A stretch of 64,000 bases of DNA from Mycobacterium bourgelatii (GCF_010723575.1 NZ_BLKZ01000001.1:186001-250000), one strand, 5' to 3'. Counted from the stretch's first letter, positions 8,661 to 18,201 are shown. Translations and numbers: made by a program. Notes: generated by a model not told the origin, from the letters alone.

Positions 8661-10130
8661 TTACCCGTTAATTCCAAGCAGCGCCCCACCTTTGCCGCCG
8701 ATGCCGGCTTCGCCGGGGTACGGGCCTGTTCCGCCCTTGCCGCCGCTGCCGCCGTTACCCATCAGCACCGCCGATCCGCCGGCGCCACCTTTACCGCCAC
8801 CAGTCCCTGCCGGGCCAGCGCTGCCGCCGTCGCCGCCGTCGCCGCCGTTGCCGATCGCCCCGGCCTTGCCCCCGGCGCCTCCTACGCCGCCGAAGACGTT
8901 GCCGGACCCGCCGAGTCCGCCGGCCCCTCCGTCACCCCAAAGCATGCCGGCTGCGCCGCCGGCACCGCCGGTGCCGCCGAAGGTGCCGCCACTGCCGCCG
9001 GTGCCTCCGGCACCACCGGCGCCGAACAGCAAGCCGCCAGCGCCGCCGGCACCGCCGTTGGCGCCCGCCGCACCGCCGAACCCGCCGGTGCCACCGGCGC
9101 CGCCCGTTCCCCACAGCCCACCCGCGTTGCCGCCGGCTCCGCCCATCCCGCCGCCGGCCTGGCCGATACCCCCCGTGCCGCCGTCCCCGGCGGAGCCGTA
9201 GAGGGCGCCGGAGTTGCCACCCGCGCCGCCTTTCCCGCCGCCGGTGCTGCCCTGACCGCCGGTGCCACCGTCCCCGCCCGATCCGCCGAAGATGCCGCCG
9301 GCCCCACCGGCGCCGCCGTCGCCGCCACTGGTACCGCCGGACTTGCCGCCGGCGCCGCCAGCGCCGCCATCGCCAAACAGCCCGCCGGCACCGCCGATCC
9401 CGCCTTTGCCGCCGGAGATGCCAACCGCGGAATTTCCGCCGGCGCCGCCGACCCCGCCGGTGCCGAACAATCCAGCAGCACCGCCCGCACCTCCGGCGCC
9501 ACCCGTGCCGAGGTTTGAGTTCCCGCCGATGCCGCCCGCACCGCCGACACCGAACAGCAGGCCGCCCGCCCCGCCGGCCCCACCGGCCCCAGCGTTGCCG
9601 TTGGCCAGGTCGCCGCCGGCACCGCCGGCGCCGCCGTTGCCGAATAGTCCGGCGGCTCCGCCGTTGCCACCCGGCAGACCGGGCCCGCCCGATCCGCCGG
9701 CGCCGCCGTTGCCGAACAGGATCCCGCCGGCACCCCCATTGGCGCCGCTGCCCGGCGCCGCGTTGGCGCCGTCGCCGATCAACGGCCTGCCCAGCAGTGT
9801 CCGGAAGGGCGCATTCACCGCGTTGAGCGCCTCCTCGAGCGGCGAGGCGACGGCCGCATCGGCACTGCCGTAGGCGCTGGCACTCGCCGTCAGGGTCCGC
9901 ACAAACTGCTCGTGAAATGCCGCAGCTCGCGCACTGAGCGCCTGATACTCCTGGGCGTGCGCAGAGAACAGCGCTGCGATTGCCGCCGAAACTTCATCGG
10001 CACCTGCGGCCAGTAGGGACGTTGTCTGAGCCGACGCAGCAGCGTTGGCCTCACTGAGCATCGATCCGACACTGTTCAAATCTGCTGCCGCCGCCGAGAG
10101 CAGCTGCGGCGCCGTAATGACAAACGACAT
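8661..10130 (-). CDS. PE_PGRS family protein
   Basis: 489 residues. PE domain at residues 1-100 ([35 protein letters not shown] includes the YxxxD/E-like export region), a short linker with the conserved '[16 protein letters not shown]' GRPLI motif, then about 370 residues of GGAGG/GGxGG repeats. A GGAG Shine-Dalgarno precedes the ATG. It is probably exported by ESX-5 and surface-exposed. It is convergent with rmlA, in the place where H37Rv has PE6, and is closely similar along its length to the next, interrupted PE_PGRS gene, so the two probably arose by tandem duplication. Confidence 0.93.
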   Translation of the reverse strand: MSFVITAPQLLSAAAADLNSVGSMLSEANAAASAQTTSLLAAGADEVSAAIAALFSAHAQEYQALSARAAAFHEQFVRTLTASASAYGSADAAVASPLEEALNAVNAPFRTLLGRPLIGDGANAAPGSGANGGAGGILFGNGGAGGSGGPGLPGGNGGAAGLFGNGGAGGAGGDLANGNAGAGGAGGAGGLLFGVGGAGGIGGNSNLGTGGAGGAGGAAGLFGTGGVGGAGGNSAVGISGGKGGIGGAGGLFGDGGAGGAGGKSGGTSGGDGGAGGAGGIFGGSGGDGGTGGQGSTGGGKGGAGGNSGALYGSAGDGGTGGIGQAGGGMGGAGGNAGGLWGTGGAGGTGGFGGAAGANGGAGGAGGLLFGAGGAGGTGGSGGTFGGTGGAGGAAGMLWGDGGAGGLGGSGNVFGGVGGAGGKAGAIGNGGDGGDGGSAGPAGTGGGKGGAGGSAVLMGNGGSGGKGGTGPYPGEAGIGGKGGALLGING

Positions 10131-10239
10131 GTGACAACTCCGATCGGTTACGCGTGCGGAAATAGTCGCCGCTAAACCGATCGCGGTGCATGGGGCATTC
10201 GCCTCAATCAGTTGAGGCGCAGAAGTGAGTTTGTGTTCG

Positions 10240-11424
10240 TCAGGGCAAGCCCTTCAAGCCGTCCTGCCCGAGCAACGAACCGCCGGTGCCGCCCGCGCCT
10301 GCGGCGCCGGTGCTCGGACCGCTACCGCCGTTACCGCCGTTACCGCCGTTACCGCCGTTACCGACAAGCACGGCAGCCCCGCCTTGGCCGCCCTTGCCAC
10401 CAGCCGTCCCCGTTATCGTGCTGCCGCCGGCGCCGCCGTCGCCGCCGTCGCCCAGGTTGCCGGACTTCCCACCTGCGCCGCCGTCGCCGCCGAATGTGGT
10501 GCCAAAACCGCCGACGCCGCCCGCGCCACCGTTGCCCCACACGAGACCGGCGGCACCGCCGGCCCCGCCGGTACCGCCGAAGGGGCCACCGTATCCCCCG
10601 GCACCGCCAGTACCACCTGCGCCAAAGAGCATTCCCGCGCTGCCGCCCTTGCCGCCGAGTCCGCCGGCGGTTCCGCCCATGCCGCCGGTTCCGCCGGCGC
10701 CGCCATCGCCCCAGAGTCCGCCGGCGCTGCCGCCGGTACCGCCTGGCCCGCCGCCGGTGCCACCAATGCCACCGGCGCCACCACTGCCGGCGGCGCCGGA
10801 GAACATGCCCGAGTTACCGCCGGCCCCACCGAAACCGCCGGCGGTAACGCCCTGCCCGCCGGTACCCCCGGCACCGCCGGAGCCGGAAAGTGTGCCGCCG
10901 GCACCTCCGGCGCCGCCGTCCCCGCCGCTGGTGCCGCCCTTGCCGCCCAATCCGCCGAGGCCTCCGTTGCCGAACAGTCCGCCTGCGCCGCCGGCGCCGC
11001 CGTTACCGCCGTTGGAACCATTCAGGGTGTTCCCGCCCGTGCCTCCGACACCGCCGGAGCCGAACAGTCCGGCGGCCCCGCCCGCGCCGCCCGCGCCACC
11101 GGTCCCCAGGTTTGTGCTGCCGCCCGTGCCGCCGGCGCCGCCGGTGCCGAAGAGCAGGCCGCCCGCCCCGCCGGTTCCGCCGGGTGAACCGTTGCCCGCC
11201 GCGGTGTTCGCACCGGCCCCGCCCGCGCCTCCGTTGCCGAATAGGCCCGCAGCGCCACCGTTGCCGCCCGGCTGGCCAGGTCCACCCGACCCGCCGGCTC
11301 CTCCGTTCCCCCATAAGAGTCCGCCAGCCCCGCCGTTGGCGCCGGTTCCTGGTGCCCCGTTGGCGCCGTTGCCGATCAGCGGCCGCCCGAGGAGCGCCTG
11401 GGTGGGCGCGTTGAGCACGTCTAG
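10240..11424 (-). pseudogene. 3' part of a PE_PGRS gene split by an IS1380-family element
   Basis: This segment encodes a linker ([18 protein letters not shown]) and about 370 residues of PGRS repeat ending [11 protein letters not shown]. It has no start of its own: the frame continues on the minus strand into insertion-sequence DNA. The missing PE domain is at 13120-13422. Removing 11425-13115 plus one 4-bp target copy restores one frame of 495 codons, reading through the junction as [13 protein letters not shown], which is the normal PE_PGRS sequence there. The fragment is close along its length to the intact PE_PGRS at 8661-10130. Confidence 0.92.
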
Positions 11425-11438
11425 CCTCGATTTTTCGT
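11421..11438 (+). repeat. Left end of IS1380-family element: target duplication CTAG plus terminal inverted repeat
   Basis: CTAG (11421-11424) is the target-site copy. The element begins at 11425 with CCTCGATTTTTCGT, which matches the inverted right end CCCGGATTTTTCGT at 12 of 14 positions. A CC start and a 4-bp duplication are normal for IS1380-family elements. Confidence 0.88.
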
Positions 11439-13115
11439 CGAGGGTGATTTCGGTCGGACTTGGCGATGGGGTGCGTGGTGTCTGGGGTTTGTGTGGTTTA
11501 GGGCGTGTTGGGGTTGTCCCGTGTCGCCGGGTTGGCGGGCTTTCCCAGGGCCGGTGGTCTTTCGTGCTCGGTTGGTCAGCTGGGTTGTCGGTCAACCGAA
11601 GGCGGTGCGGATGTGTTGCCAGGCGGTCGCGATGGCTGCGGCCCATCGCCAGGTGGCATCGAGGCGTAGCCGTTGTTGGCGTGCGCCGTGGGTGATGCGG
11701 GCGGCGATGTGCAGGATCCGGTAGCGGAATGTGGTGATCTCGATGCGGGCCAGGCCGGGGTGGTCGTGAAAGCCGATCAGCCGGGCCCAGGTGACCAGAT
11801 CGGTGGCGGCCAGGATGATTTCCAGCCAGGCGGCGTTGGACCAAAACGAGTGGCACGGAAAGTTGCGCAGCCCGGTGGCCTTTAGTTCGCGGATGCGGTC
11901 CTCGATGCGGGCGTGCTGGCGGTGCCGCAACTCCAATCCGGCGACTTGACCAGGGATGACCCCGGGTGCGGTGTCGGTGATGAACGCGGTCACGCGCATG
12001 CCGTCGGCGTCGGTGAACCGCAGCTGGGCCCCGGGGTGGGGGCGTTCTTTGCGCAGGATCAGCCGGGTTCCGGCCGGCCATGAGGACAGGTTGACCAGAC
12101 CGGTGGCCTCGGCGACCCAGGCGCCCTCGCGGATACCGCCGTCGGTGTCGATGGCCGGGTCCCAGACATCGGCGAGGGTCAGGGTGTCCACGGCGTCTTG
12201 GACCCGCCAATCGACGGGGTAGCCGAAGGAGAACCCCACCCCCAGCCTGCGGCACGCCTGGGCGAAGCGGTGGGTGGACCCGGCGGTGTCGCAGCGCACC
12301 AGCAGCTTCGGGTTGTCGGGATCGGCGGGATGGGCGGGGTCGGGCTGGTATCGCCGCGGCAGGGCGGCCAGCGCCTGCTCGAGGACGATGACGTGATCGG
12401 AGGCGGTGTTGGAGCCGGCGTTACCGTTGCGCAGCAGCCCGGCCAGGGCCTCCCCGCCGGCGATGTCCGGGCGGTCCAGAAACGCCAGCAGCGGGTGATG
12501 ACCATAGGTTTTCTTCCAGGTCGCCGCAGCGCCGGTCTTGTTGTCGGAGTGATCGATCACCAGGGTGGCGTCGATGTCGATGTGCAGCCACCCCTGGGTG
12601 GGGGCGGCTCCGGCCGCCCAGGCCGCCGCCCGCGCCCGAGCCCGCGCTGTGCGCACCCCCGGCAGGTGTGCGGCATCGATGCGCTGATCGATCAACCGCC
12701 ACATGGTGGTCGTCGAGGCTTTCGCGCCGAACACATGCTCACGATCGCCGCACAGTTGACCAACTGCGTCGATGCAGTCCGCGCCGTCGGCGACCGCGGC
12801 CGCCAGATCGGCGAACACGTCCCCGGGCGCATACACCCACGGGCCCCGGTACGTGTCGGCCAACGCGGCGGTGACCTGCGCCGACAACCCCGTGCGGTCC
12901 GCGAGCTCGCGCAGCATGCCCATCCCGGCGTGCGACACGACACCATGGCCGTCAGCCGACACTTTCACCCGCGATGCTAGCGCGATATTCTTCACAAGCG
13001 AGGTGCCTTCCCTTGGGACCGATTGAACCGTAGAGAAGTCCAATTATCCCTTGCAGGACAGGCACTTTCGCTTATCTACACCCCGTTTCTCGGAGCATTT
13101 CACGAAAAATCCGGG
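11425..13115 (-). mobile_element. IS1380-family insertion sequence, 1,691 bp, complete
   Basis: Bounded by 14-bp imperfect terminal inverted repeats and flanked by a CTAG duplication on both sides (11421-11424 and 13116-13119). It carries one uninterrupted transposase gene on the minus strand. Element length, single-gene layout and 4-bp duplication fit the IS1380 family. It has inserted into a PE_PGRS gene in the same orientation as that gene. The identical duplications, near-identical repeats and intact transposase suggest a recent insertion. Confidence 0.9.
11592..13043 (-). CDS. IS1380-family transposase
   Basis: 483 residues, DDE-type transposase that moves the surrounding element. Recognisable family segments include '[31 protein letters not shown]' in the catalytic core (shown here only as a location, about residues 152-182; key acidic residues are the aspartates of HIDIDATL), '[15 protein letters not shown]' with the second acidic residue, and '[19 protein letters not shown]' with the third (RIED). 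The end 'RLDATWRWA' is also typical. The start at 13043 is a TTG; the next candidate in-frame starts would shorten the N-terminus. The frame is intact, so the element may be active. Confidence 0.92.
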   Translation of the reverse strand: MDFSTVQSVPREGTSLVKNIALASRVKVSADGHGVVSHAGMGMLRELADRTGLSAQVTAALADTYRGPWVYAPGDVFADLAAAVADGADCIDAVGQLCGDREHVFGAKASTTTMWRLIDQRIDAAHLPGVRTARARARAAAWAAGAAPTQGWLHIDIDATLVIDHSDNKTGAAATWKKTYGHHPLLAFLDRPDIAGGEALAGLLRNGNAGSNTASDHVIVLEQALAALPRRYQPDPAHPADPDNPKLLVRCDTAGSTHRFAQACRRLGVGFSFGYPVDWRVQDAVDTLTLADVWDPAIDTDGGIREGAWVAEATGLVNLSSWPAGTRLILRKERPHPGAQLRFTDADGMRVTAFITDTAPGVIPGQVAGLELRHRQHARIEDRIRELKATGLRNFPCHSFWSNAAWLEIILAATDLVTWARLIGFHDHPGLARIEITTFRYRILHIAARITHGARQQRLRLDATWRWAAAIATAWQHIRTAFG

Positions 13116-13422
13116 CTAGGGCGTTTTGCAGGGAGGAGGCGGCGGAAGCCTCGGCGCTGGCGTACGAACCCCCACCCGCGCTCAAGGCTTGGACAAATTG
13201 GACATGAAACGCCTCCGCCCGAGCGCTGAGCTCCTGATAGGTCTGAGCATGCTCGGAAAATAGGGCGGCAATCGCCGCCGAAACCTCATCGCCAGCGGCG
13301 GCCACTAACCCGGTGGTCGCCGCGGCCGAGGCCGCGTTCGCGGCGCTGATCGTTGAGCGGAGATTCATCAAATCGGTCGCCGCTGCCTCCAGCATCGACG
13401 GGTCCGCGATCATAAATGCCAT
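13072..13422 (-). pseudogene. 5' part of the split PE_PGRS gene: PE domain with 14 residues from the insertion element
   Basis: The ATG at 13422 has a GGAGG Shine-Dalgarno. Residues 1-102 are a complete PE domain (MAFMIADPSMLEAAATDLMN to ASSLQNAL). From 13115 the frame enters the insertion sequence and ends after 14 further residues (ARIFREMLRETGCR) at 13072. The product would be 116 residues, close to naturally short PE proteins, and could still be made and exported. As a PE_PGRS gene it is broken; as a PE-only gene it may be functional. Confidence 0.85.
13102..13119 (-). repeat. Right end of IS1380-family element: terminal inverted repeat plus target duplication CTAG
   Basis: Read inward on the minus strand from 13115 the element begins CCCGGATTTTTCGT. 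The outside 4 bp (13116-13119) are CTAG, the same as at the left end. Confidence 0.88.
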
Positions 13423-13591
13423 GTGACGCCTCCAGGCTAGTGGTGGCTACGACAGCGAACGGATTGTGAGCAGAGGACATTCGATCTACTGCCCATACAC
13501 CGCCGAATTGGTTCCTTCGCAGCTTGATTCGACGCTACGAGGGCAGCAGGTACGGGGCATGACCATAACGAGTCATTTCCGCGGCGAGCGA

Positions 13592-13613
13592 CGATAGTCA
13601 AACTTGACTATCG
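13592..13613. promoter_or_regulatory. 22-bp inverted repeat, candidate operator
   Basis: Arms CGATAGTCAA (13592-13601) and TTGACTATCG (13604-13613) are perfect, with a 2-bp centre. It lies in the 275-bp gap between the end of aspC and the PE_PGRS start, about 170 bp upstream of the latter. There is no T-run, so it is not a clear terminator. It is more likely a binding site for a dimeric repressor; which one is unknown. Nothing else was recognised in this gap. Confidence 0.45.
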
Positions 13614-13697
13614 GGGGCCCAGGAACGGCGCGATCACGTTGTGAGCACCGCAGAGCGGGCGGGGCGAAGGGCAGGCTGTTTTCGCCAGGGCGATTCG

Positions 13698-14990
13698 CTA
13701 CTGGCGGTAGCTGACCAGGAAGTTGCCCAGCCGCTCGATCGCCCTCGCGAGGTCGCGTGCCCACGGCAACGTCACCAGGCGCAGGTGATCCGGAGCTGGC
13801 CAATTGAACCCAGTTCCCTGGGCGACCAGAATCTTCTCGGACAACAGCAGGTCTAGGACGAGTTGCTCGTCGTTCTGAATGTCGTAGACCTCGGGGTCCA
13901 GTCGGGGAAACGCATACAACGCACCCTGCGGTTTGGTGCATGACACACCGGGAATCTCGTTGAGCTTGGTCCAGGCGACGTCGCGCTGCTCGAGCAGTCG
14001 GCCGCCGGGCAGCACCAGGTCTTCGATGCTCTGATGGCCACCGAGTGCAACCTGAATTGCATGCTGCGCAGGAACATTCGGGCACAACCGCATGTTGGCC
14101 AGCAGGCTGATCCCCTCGATGAAGCTGCTGGCATGGTCCTTGGGGCCGGTGATGGCCAGCCAGCCGGCCCGATATCCCGCGACGCGGTAGGCCTTCGACA
14201 GCCCATTGAAGGTCAGGCACAACATATCTGGCGCGAGAGTGGCGAGACTGATGTGCTTCGCGTCGTCGTAGAGAATCTTGTCGTAAATCTCGTCAGCGAG
14301 CAGCAGCAGTTGGTGCTTACGCGCCAAATCGACTATCTGCGTGAGGATTTCGCTGCTGTACACCGCACCGGTCGGGTTGTTCGGGTTGATCACCACAAGG
14401 GCCTTGGTGCGCTCGGTGATCTTGGATTCCAAGTCGGCGATGTCGGGTTGCCAGCCTTGGGTTTCGTCGCACAGGTAATGCACGGGTGTGCCGCCGGCCA
14501 GCGATGTCGACGCCGTCCACAGCGGGTAGTCCGGGGCCGGGATCAGCACCTGGTCGCCGTTGTCCAGCAGCGCTTGCAGCGTCATCGTGATCAGTTCGGA
14601 GACACCGTTACCTAGGTACACGTCGTCCACGTCGAACTTAGGGAATCCCGGCACGAGCTCGTAGCGGGTGACCACCGCTCGACGGGCCGGCAGGATGCCC
14701 TTCGAGTCGGAGTACCCCTGGGCGTACGGCAACGCCTGGATCATGTCGCGCATGATCACGTCCGGGGCCTCGAAGCCGAACGGCGCGGGGTTGCCGATAT
14801 TCAGCTTCAGGATCCGGTGCCCTTCGGCTTCCAACCGCGCGGCGTGTTGGTGCACCGGACCACGAATTTCGTACAGGACGTCCTGGAGCTTGGACGACTG
14901 CGCGAAGGTGCGCTGCTGGCGATGATGCCCGGGGGCGTGCCAGGGCGCCTGATGAAGAGTCACGTCACCAATGGTGCCATTGCTGTCCAC
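13698..14990 (-). CDS. aspC: PLP-dependent class I aminotransferase (AspC/AlaA type)
   Basis: 430 residues, matching Rv0337c, annotated aspC; the length and the N-terminus are closer to E. coli AlaA (alanine aminotransferase), so alanine/glutamate exchange is as likely as aspartate. Class I motifs: 'NPAPFGF', 'LGNGVSELITMTLQALL' (cofactor phosphate region), 'NPNNPTGAVYS' (pyridine-ring Asn), 'ADEIYDKILYD' (Asp binding the pyridine N), and the Schiff-base lysine in 'TFNGLSKAYRVAGYRAGW'. 'LRLVTLPW' has the substrate-carboxylate Arg. The GTG at 14990 lies 30 bp after the preceding Fe-S reductase gene on the same strand, so they may be co-transcribed, as in H37Rv. Confidence 0.93.
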   Translation of the reverse strand: MDSNGTIGDVTLHQAPWHAPGHHRQQRTFAQSSKLQDVLYEIRGPVHQHAARLEAEGHRILKLNIGNPAPFGFEAPDVIMRDMIQALPYAQGYSDSKGILPARRAVVTRYELVPGFPKFDVDDVYLGNGVSELITMTLQALLDNGDQVLIPAPDYPLWTASTSLAGGTPVHYLCDETQGWQPDIADLESKITERTKALVVINPNNPTGAVYSSEILTQIVDLARKHQLLLLADEIYDKILYDDAKHISLATLAPDMLCLTFNGLSKAYRVAGYRAGWLAITGPKDHASSFIEGISLLANMRLCPNVPAQHAIQVALGGHQSIEDLVLPGGRLLEQRDVAWTKLNEIPGVSCTKPQGALYAFPRLDPEVYDIQNDEQLVLDLLLSEKILVAQGTGFNWPAPDHLRLVTLPWARDLARAIERLGNFLVSYRQ

Positions 14991-15020
14991 TGATATTTGC
15001 TGCTTGCCGTCAAACCGTGA

Positions 15021-18000
15021 TCAGCGCTTGCCCGGCGGGCGGGCACCAGGCTTGATGCCCAGGCCCTTAACCGGTGCCGCCGGCGGCGGGGTCGGGTCGC
15101 CGTCGGATTGCTCGGCAGGGGCGGGTGCGGCCTTTGCTTCCGCCCCGGGCTCTGCCTTGGTTTCGGGCGCCGGTTGGGCCGACGGCTCGGCGGTCGCGGA
15201 AGTCTCGGTCTTGGCGGCGGGCTTCTTTGCTCCCGGCCTCCTGGCACCGGACGCGATCGCCAGCCCCTTGACGGGGGCTGCCGGCTCTTTGGGTTCGGCA
15301 GGCTCGGCGGGCGCCGAGCTTTGGGTCGCTGATGCCTCAGCTGCGGGCGCCGGCTCAGCGGCTTTAGGCGCCGCCGCTGCCTTCTTGGCGCCTGGCCGCT
15401 TGGCGCCCGCCGCCAGACCGAGCCCCTTAACGGGCGCGGCGGGCGCGGCGGACGAGGTTTCCGCGGCGGGCGCGGCCTCGGCCGATTCAGCCTTAGCCGC
15501 TGCCGGCGCTGCCTTCTTGGCACCAGGGCGTTTGGCGCCGGCGGCCAGGCCCAGCCCCTTCGCTGGCGCGGGAGCGGGCGCTTCCGCCGTCTTGGCCTCA
15601 GCCGCTGGTGCCGCCTTCTTGGCCCCAGGACGCTTGGCGCCACCGGCGATCCCGAGACCGGTGACGGCCTTGGTCTCTTTCTTGGGCTCGGTGGCGGCGG
15701 CCGGCTTCTCGGCTTCTTTCTCGGAGGCCTCGGCCGGTGCCTCGGCGGGCGCGCTCGGCGCGGCGGCCTTGGGCTTGGTCTTCTCCGCCTCGGCTGCCCT
15801 CTTTTCGGCTTCCTTGGCGGCGGTGCCCTTCTCCGGCAGCGTCGCCGCGTCACGATCGAGCGAGCCGAGCAGCACCTGGGCGACGTCGAGCACCTCGACG
15901 CCGCTGCGGCCGGCCTCTTCTTGCCGGTCATTGACCCCGTCGGTGACCATCACGCGGCAGAAGGGACACGCCACGGCGACGGTGGCGGCATTGGTGGCCA
16001 GCGCCTCGTCGACACGTTCGTGGTTGATGCGCTTGCCGATGTGCTCTTCCATCCACATTCGGGCGCCACCCGCGCCGCAGCAGAAGCTGCGCTCGGCGTG
16101 CCGCGGCATCTCGGTGAGGTTGGCCCCCGCGGCGCCGATCAGCTCACGCGGCGCCTCGTACACCTTGTTGTGGCGCCCGAGGTAGCAGGGGTCGTGGTAG
16201 GTGATGTCCTGCGAAACCGACTTCACCGGCACCAGCTTTTGGTCGCGAACCAGCCGGTTCAGCAGCTGGGTGTGGTGCAGCACGGTGTAGTTGGCGCCCA
16301 GTTGGCGGTATTCCTTGCCCAAGGTGTTGAAGCAGTGTGGGCAGGTGACGACGATCTTGCGGTCGACGGTCTCCACACCCTCGAACACGCCGTCGAGGGT
16401 CTCGACGGCCTGCTGGGCGAGCTGCTGGAACAGGAATTCGTTGCCAGAGCGACGCGCGGAGTCGCCGTTGCAGGTTTCGCCGCTGCCCAGCACCAGGTAC
16501 TTCACCCCGGCGATGGCGAGCAGCTCGGCGACGGCCTTGGTGGTCTTTTTCGCCTTGTCGTCGTAGGCGCCGGCGCAACCCACCCAGAACAGGTACTCGT
16601 AACCGTCGAAGCTGTCGACGTCCTCGCCGTACACCGGAACGTCGAAGTCGACTTCGGAGATCCAGTTGGTGCGGTCGGATGCGTTCTGCCCCCAGGGGTT
16701 GCCCTTGTTCTCCAGGTTCTTGAACAAGACGCCCAGCTCGGAGGGGAATTCCGACTCCATCATCACCTGGTAGCGGCGCATGTCCACGATGTGATCGATG
16801 TGCTCGATGTCCACCGGGCACTGCTCCACGCAGGCACCGCAAGTCACGCAGGACCACAGCACGTCGGGGTCGATGACGCCGCCCTGTTCTGCGGTGCCGA
16901 CCAGCGGACGGGTCGCCTGTTCCGGACCGGAGCCCGTGATGCGTCCGAATCCGGACTCGGGAACGTGGTGCTCCTCGGCATGCTTTTCGCCGGTCAGGTT
17001 CTCGCTGACCCCGCCCTCTGGGGTGCTCTCCAAGGGGCTCTCTTTTTCGCCCAGGATGTAGGGCGCCTTGGCCATCCAGTGGTCGCGCAGGTCCATGATG
17101 ACGAGCTTGGGCGACAAGGGTTTTCCGGTGTTCCACGCCGGACATTGCGACTGGCAGCGCCCGCACTCGGTACAGGTGGCGAAGTCGAGCATGGCCTTCC
17201 AGGAAAAGTCCTCGATCTTGCCCCGGCCGAATTCGGCGTCGTCCGGCGGGTTTTCGAAGTCGATGGGCTTGCCGTCGGCCTCAACGGGCAGCAGCGGGCC
17301 CAGGCCGTCGGGCAGTCGCTTGAACGTGACGTTGATCGGCGCCAGGAAGATGTGCAGGTGCTTGGAGTGCAGCACGATCAGCAGGAAGATCAGCGCCACG
17401 GCGATGTGGGCCAACAAAGCGATCGTCTCGATCCATTCGTTGGCCGTCGTGCCCAATGGCTGCATAACCGCGCCCATGGCGTGGGAGAAGAAGGCGCCGC
17501 CGCCGTAGGGGAGGGCTCCGGTGTTCGCCGAGGCGCCACGGAAGATCGCGAAGCTGAAGATGACCAGGAAGATCATGAACAGGATCAGCCAGGCGCCCCC
17601 GGTGTGTGAACCGTAGAACCGCGACGAACGGCCGTATTCCTTCGGCTCGGAGCGCAACCGGATGATCGAGAACGTGATGATGCCGAACAGGACGGCGAGG
17701 GCGATGAAGTCCTGCAAGAAGCCCAAAGCGTCCCAGCGGCCGACGATCGGGATGTGGAAGTGGTCGTCGAAAAGGGCGCCGTAGGCCTCGACGTAGACCG
17801 TGGCGAGGATGAAGAAGCCCCACATCGTGAAGAAGTGCGCCAGGCCCGGGATGGACCACTTCAGCAGTTTGCGTTGGCCGAACACCTCGGCGATCTGCGT
17901 CCAGATGCGGGTCCCGATGTTGTCGGTGCGCCCGCTGGCCGGCTGACCGGACGTCACCAGTTTGTACAGCCACCAGATGCGCCGCAGAGCCAGCAAGCCC

Positions 18001-18056
18001 ACGATCGCGGTCATGCCCAGGCCTACAACGAGCCTGATGATGGTCTGCGTGGTCAC
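15021..18056 (-). CDS. Membrane-bound iron-sulfur reductase (HdrD/GlpC-like; Rv0338c-like) with extended repeat tail
   Basis: 1,011 residues, against 882 that I recall for Rv0338c. N-terminal third: several membrane helices of the nitrate-reductase-gamma / DsrM type. Then two [4Fe-4S] motifs, CTECGRCQSQCP (about residue 295) and CVTCGACVEQCP (about 400), and two CCG-type domains with 'GCAGAYDD', 'VTCPHCFNTLG', 'YHDPCYLGRHNK' and 'RSFCCGAGGARMW'. Such proteins pass electrons between a soluble donor and the quinone pool; the donor is unknown. After about residue 760 comes an Ala/Pro/Lys-rich tail with five copies of a GLGxxxGAxRPGAKK-like unit, ending PGARPPGKR; the tail explains the extra length. 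The start is GTG at 18056. A possible IdeR box lies 127 bp upstream. Confidence 0.92.
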   Translation of the reverse strand: MTTQTIIRLVVGLGMTAIVGLLALRRIWWLYKLVTSGQPASGRTDNIGTRIWTQIAEVFGQRKLLKWSIPGLAHFFTMWGFFILATVYVEAYGALFDDHFHIPIVGRWDALGFLQDFIALAVLFGIITFSIIRLRSEPKEYGRSSRFYGSHTGGAWLILFMIFLVIFSFAIFRGASANTGALPYGGGAFFSHAMGAVMQPLGTTANEWIETIALLAHIAVALIFLLIVLHSKHLHIFLAPINVTFKRLPDGLGPLLPVEADGKPIDFENPPDDAEFGRGKIEDFSWKAMLDFATCTECGRCQSQCPAWNTGKPLSPKLVIMDLRDHWMAKAPYILGEKESPLESTPEGGVSENLTGEKHAEEHHVPESGFGRITGSGPEQATRPLVGTAEQGGVIDPDVLWSCVTCGACVEQCPVDIEHIDHIVDMRRYQVMMESEFPSELGVLFKNLENKGNPWGQNASDRTNWISEVDFDVPVYGEDVDSFDGYEYLFWVGCAGAYDDKAKKTTKAVAELLAIAGVKYLVLGSGETCNGDSARRSGNEFLFQQLAQQAVETLDGVFEGVETVDRKIVVTCPHCFNTLGKEYRQLGANYTVLHHTQLLNRLVRDQKLVPVKSVSQDITYHDPCYLGRHNKVYEAPRELIGAAGANLTEMPRHAERSFCCGAGGARMWMEEHIGKRINHERVDEALATNAATVAVACPFCRVMVTDGVNDRQEEAGRSGVEVLDVAQVLLGSLDRDAATLPEKGTAAKEAEKRAAEAEKTKPKAAAPSAPAEAPAEASEKEAEKPAAATEPKKETKAVTGLGIAGGAKRPGAKKAAPAAEAKTAEAPAPAPAKGLGLAAGAKRPGAKKAAPAAAKAESAEAAPAAETSSAAPAAPVKGLGLAAGAKRPGAKKAAAAPKAAEPAPAAEASATQSSAPAEPAEPKEPAAPVKGLAIASGARRPGAKKPAAKTETSATAEPSAQPAPETKAEPGAEAKAAPAPAEQSDGDPTPPPAAPVKGLGIKPGARPPGKR

Positions 18057-18182
18057 CGGAGGTCACCCCAATTCGTCGGGCCTCATTGAACGTCGCCTGC
18101 GGCTCAATGCCAGTGCGTCCACGAGGGCTGAGTTACCTGTTTGACCTGCTCATAGTGTCATCTTTGTGGCTTTGGTCGCGAG

Positions 18183-18201
18183 AAAGGTTGCCCTAACTTT
18201 T
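18183..18201. promoter_or_regulatory. IdeR-box-like site upstream of the Fe-S reductase gene
   Basis: AAAGGTTGCCCTAACTTTT agrees with the mycobacterial iron-box consensus TWAGGTTAGSCTWACCTWA at 14 of 19 positions by hand count and has partial dyad symmetry. It lies 127 bp before the GTG of the Fe-S reductase gene. IdeR binding would link the gene to iron supply. The rest of the 255-bp gap (18057-18311) shows no gene. Confidence 0.45.

Noticed and set aside
10225..11695. Plus-strand Pro-rich and Ala/Thr-rich frames opposite the PE_PGRS genes
   Set aside because: Complement of GGC/GCC repeats always yields PPAPP or AGTAG frames; no start signals. Same for 8692-9201, 9262-9873 and 22613-23131.
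11425..12255. Upstream extension of the PE_PGRS fragment giving a 671-codon frame
   Set aside because: Its first 277 codons are an out-of-frame reading of the transposase gene; only the part up to 11424 belongs to the PE_PGRS gene.
15921..17609. 562-codon plus-strand frame opposite the Fe-S reductase gene
   Set aside because: Mirror of a high-GC real gene; no start context, no recognised domain, and the minus-strand protein has conserved Cys motifs.
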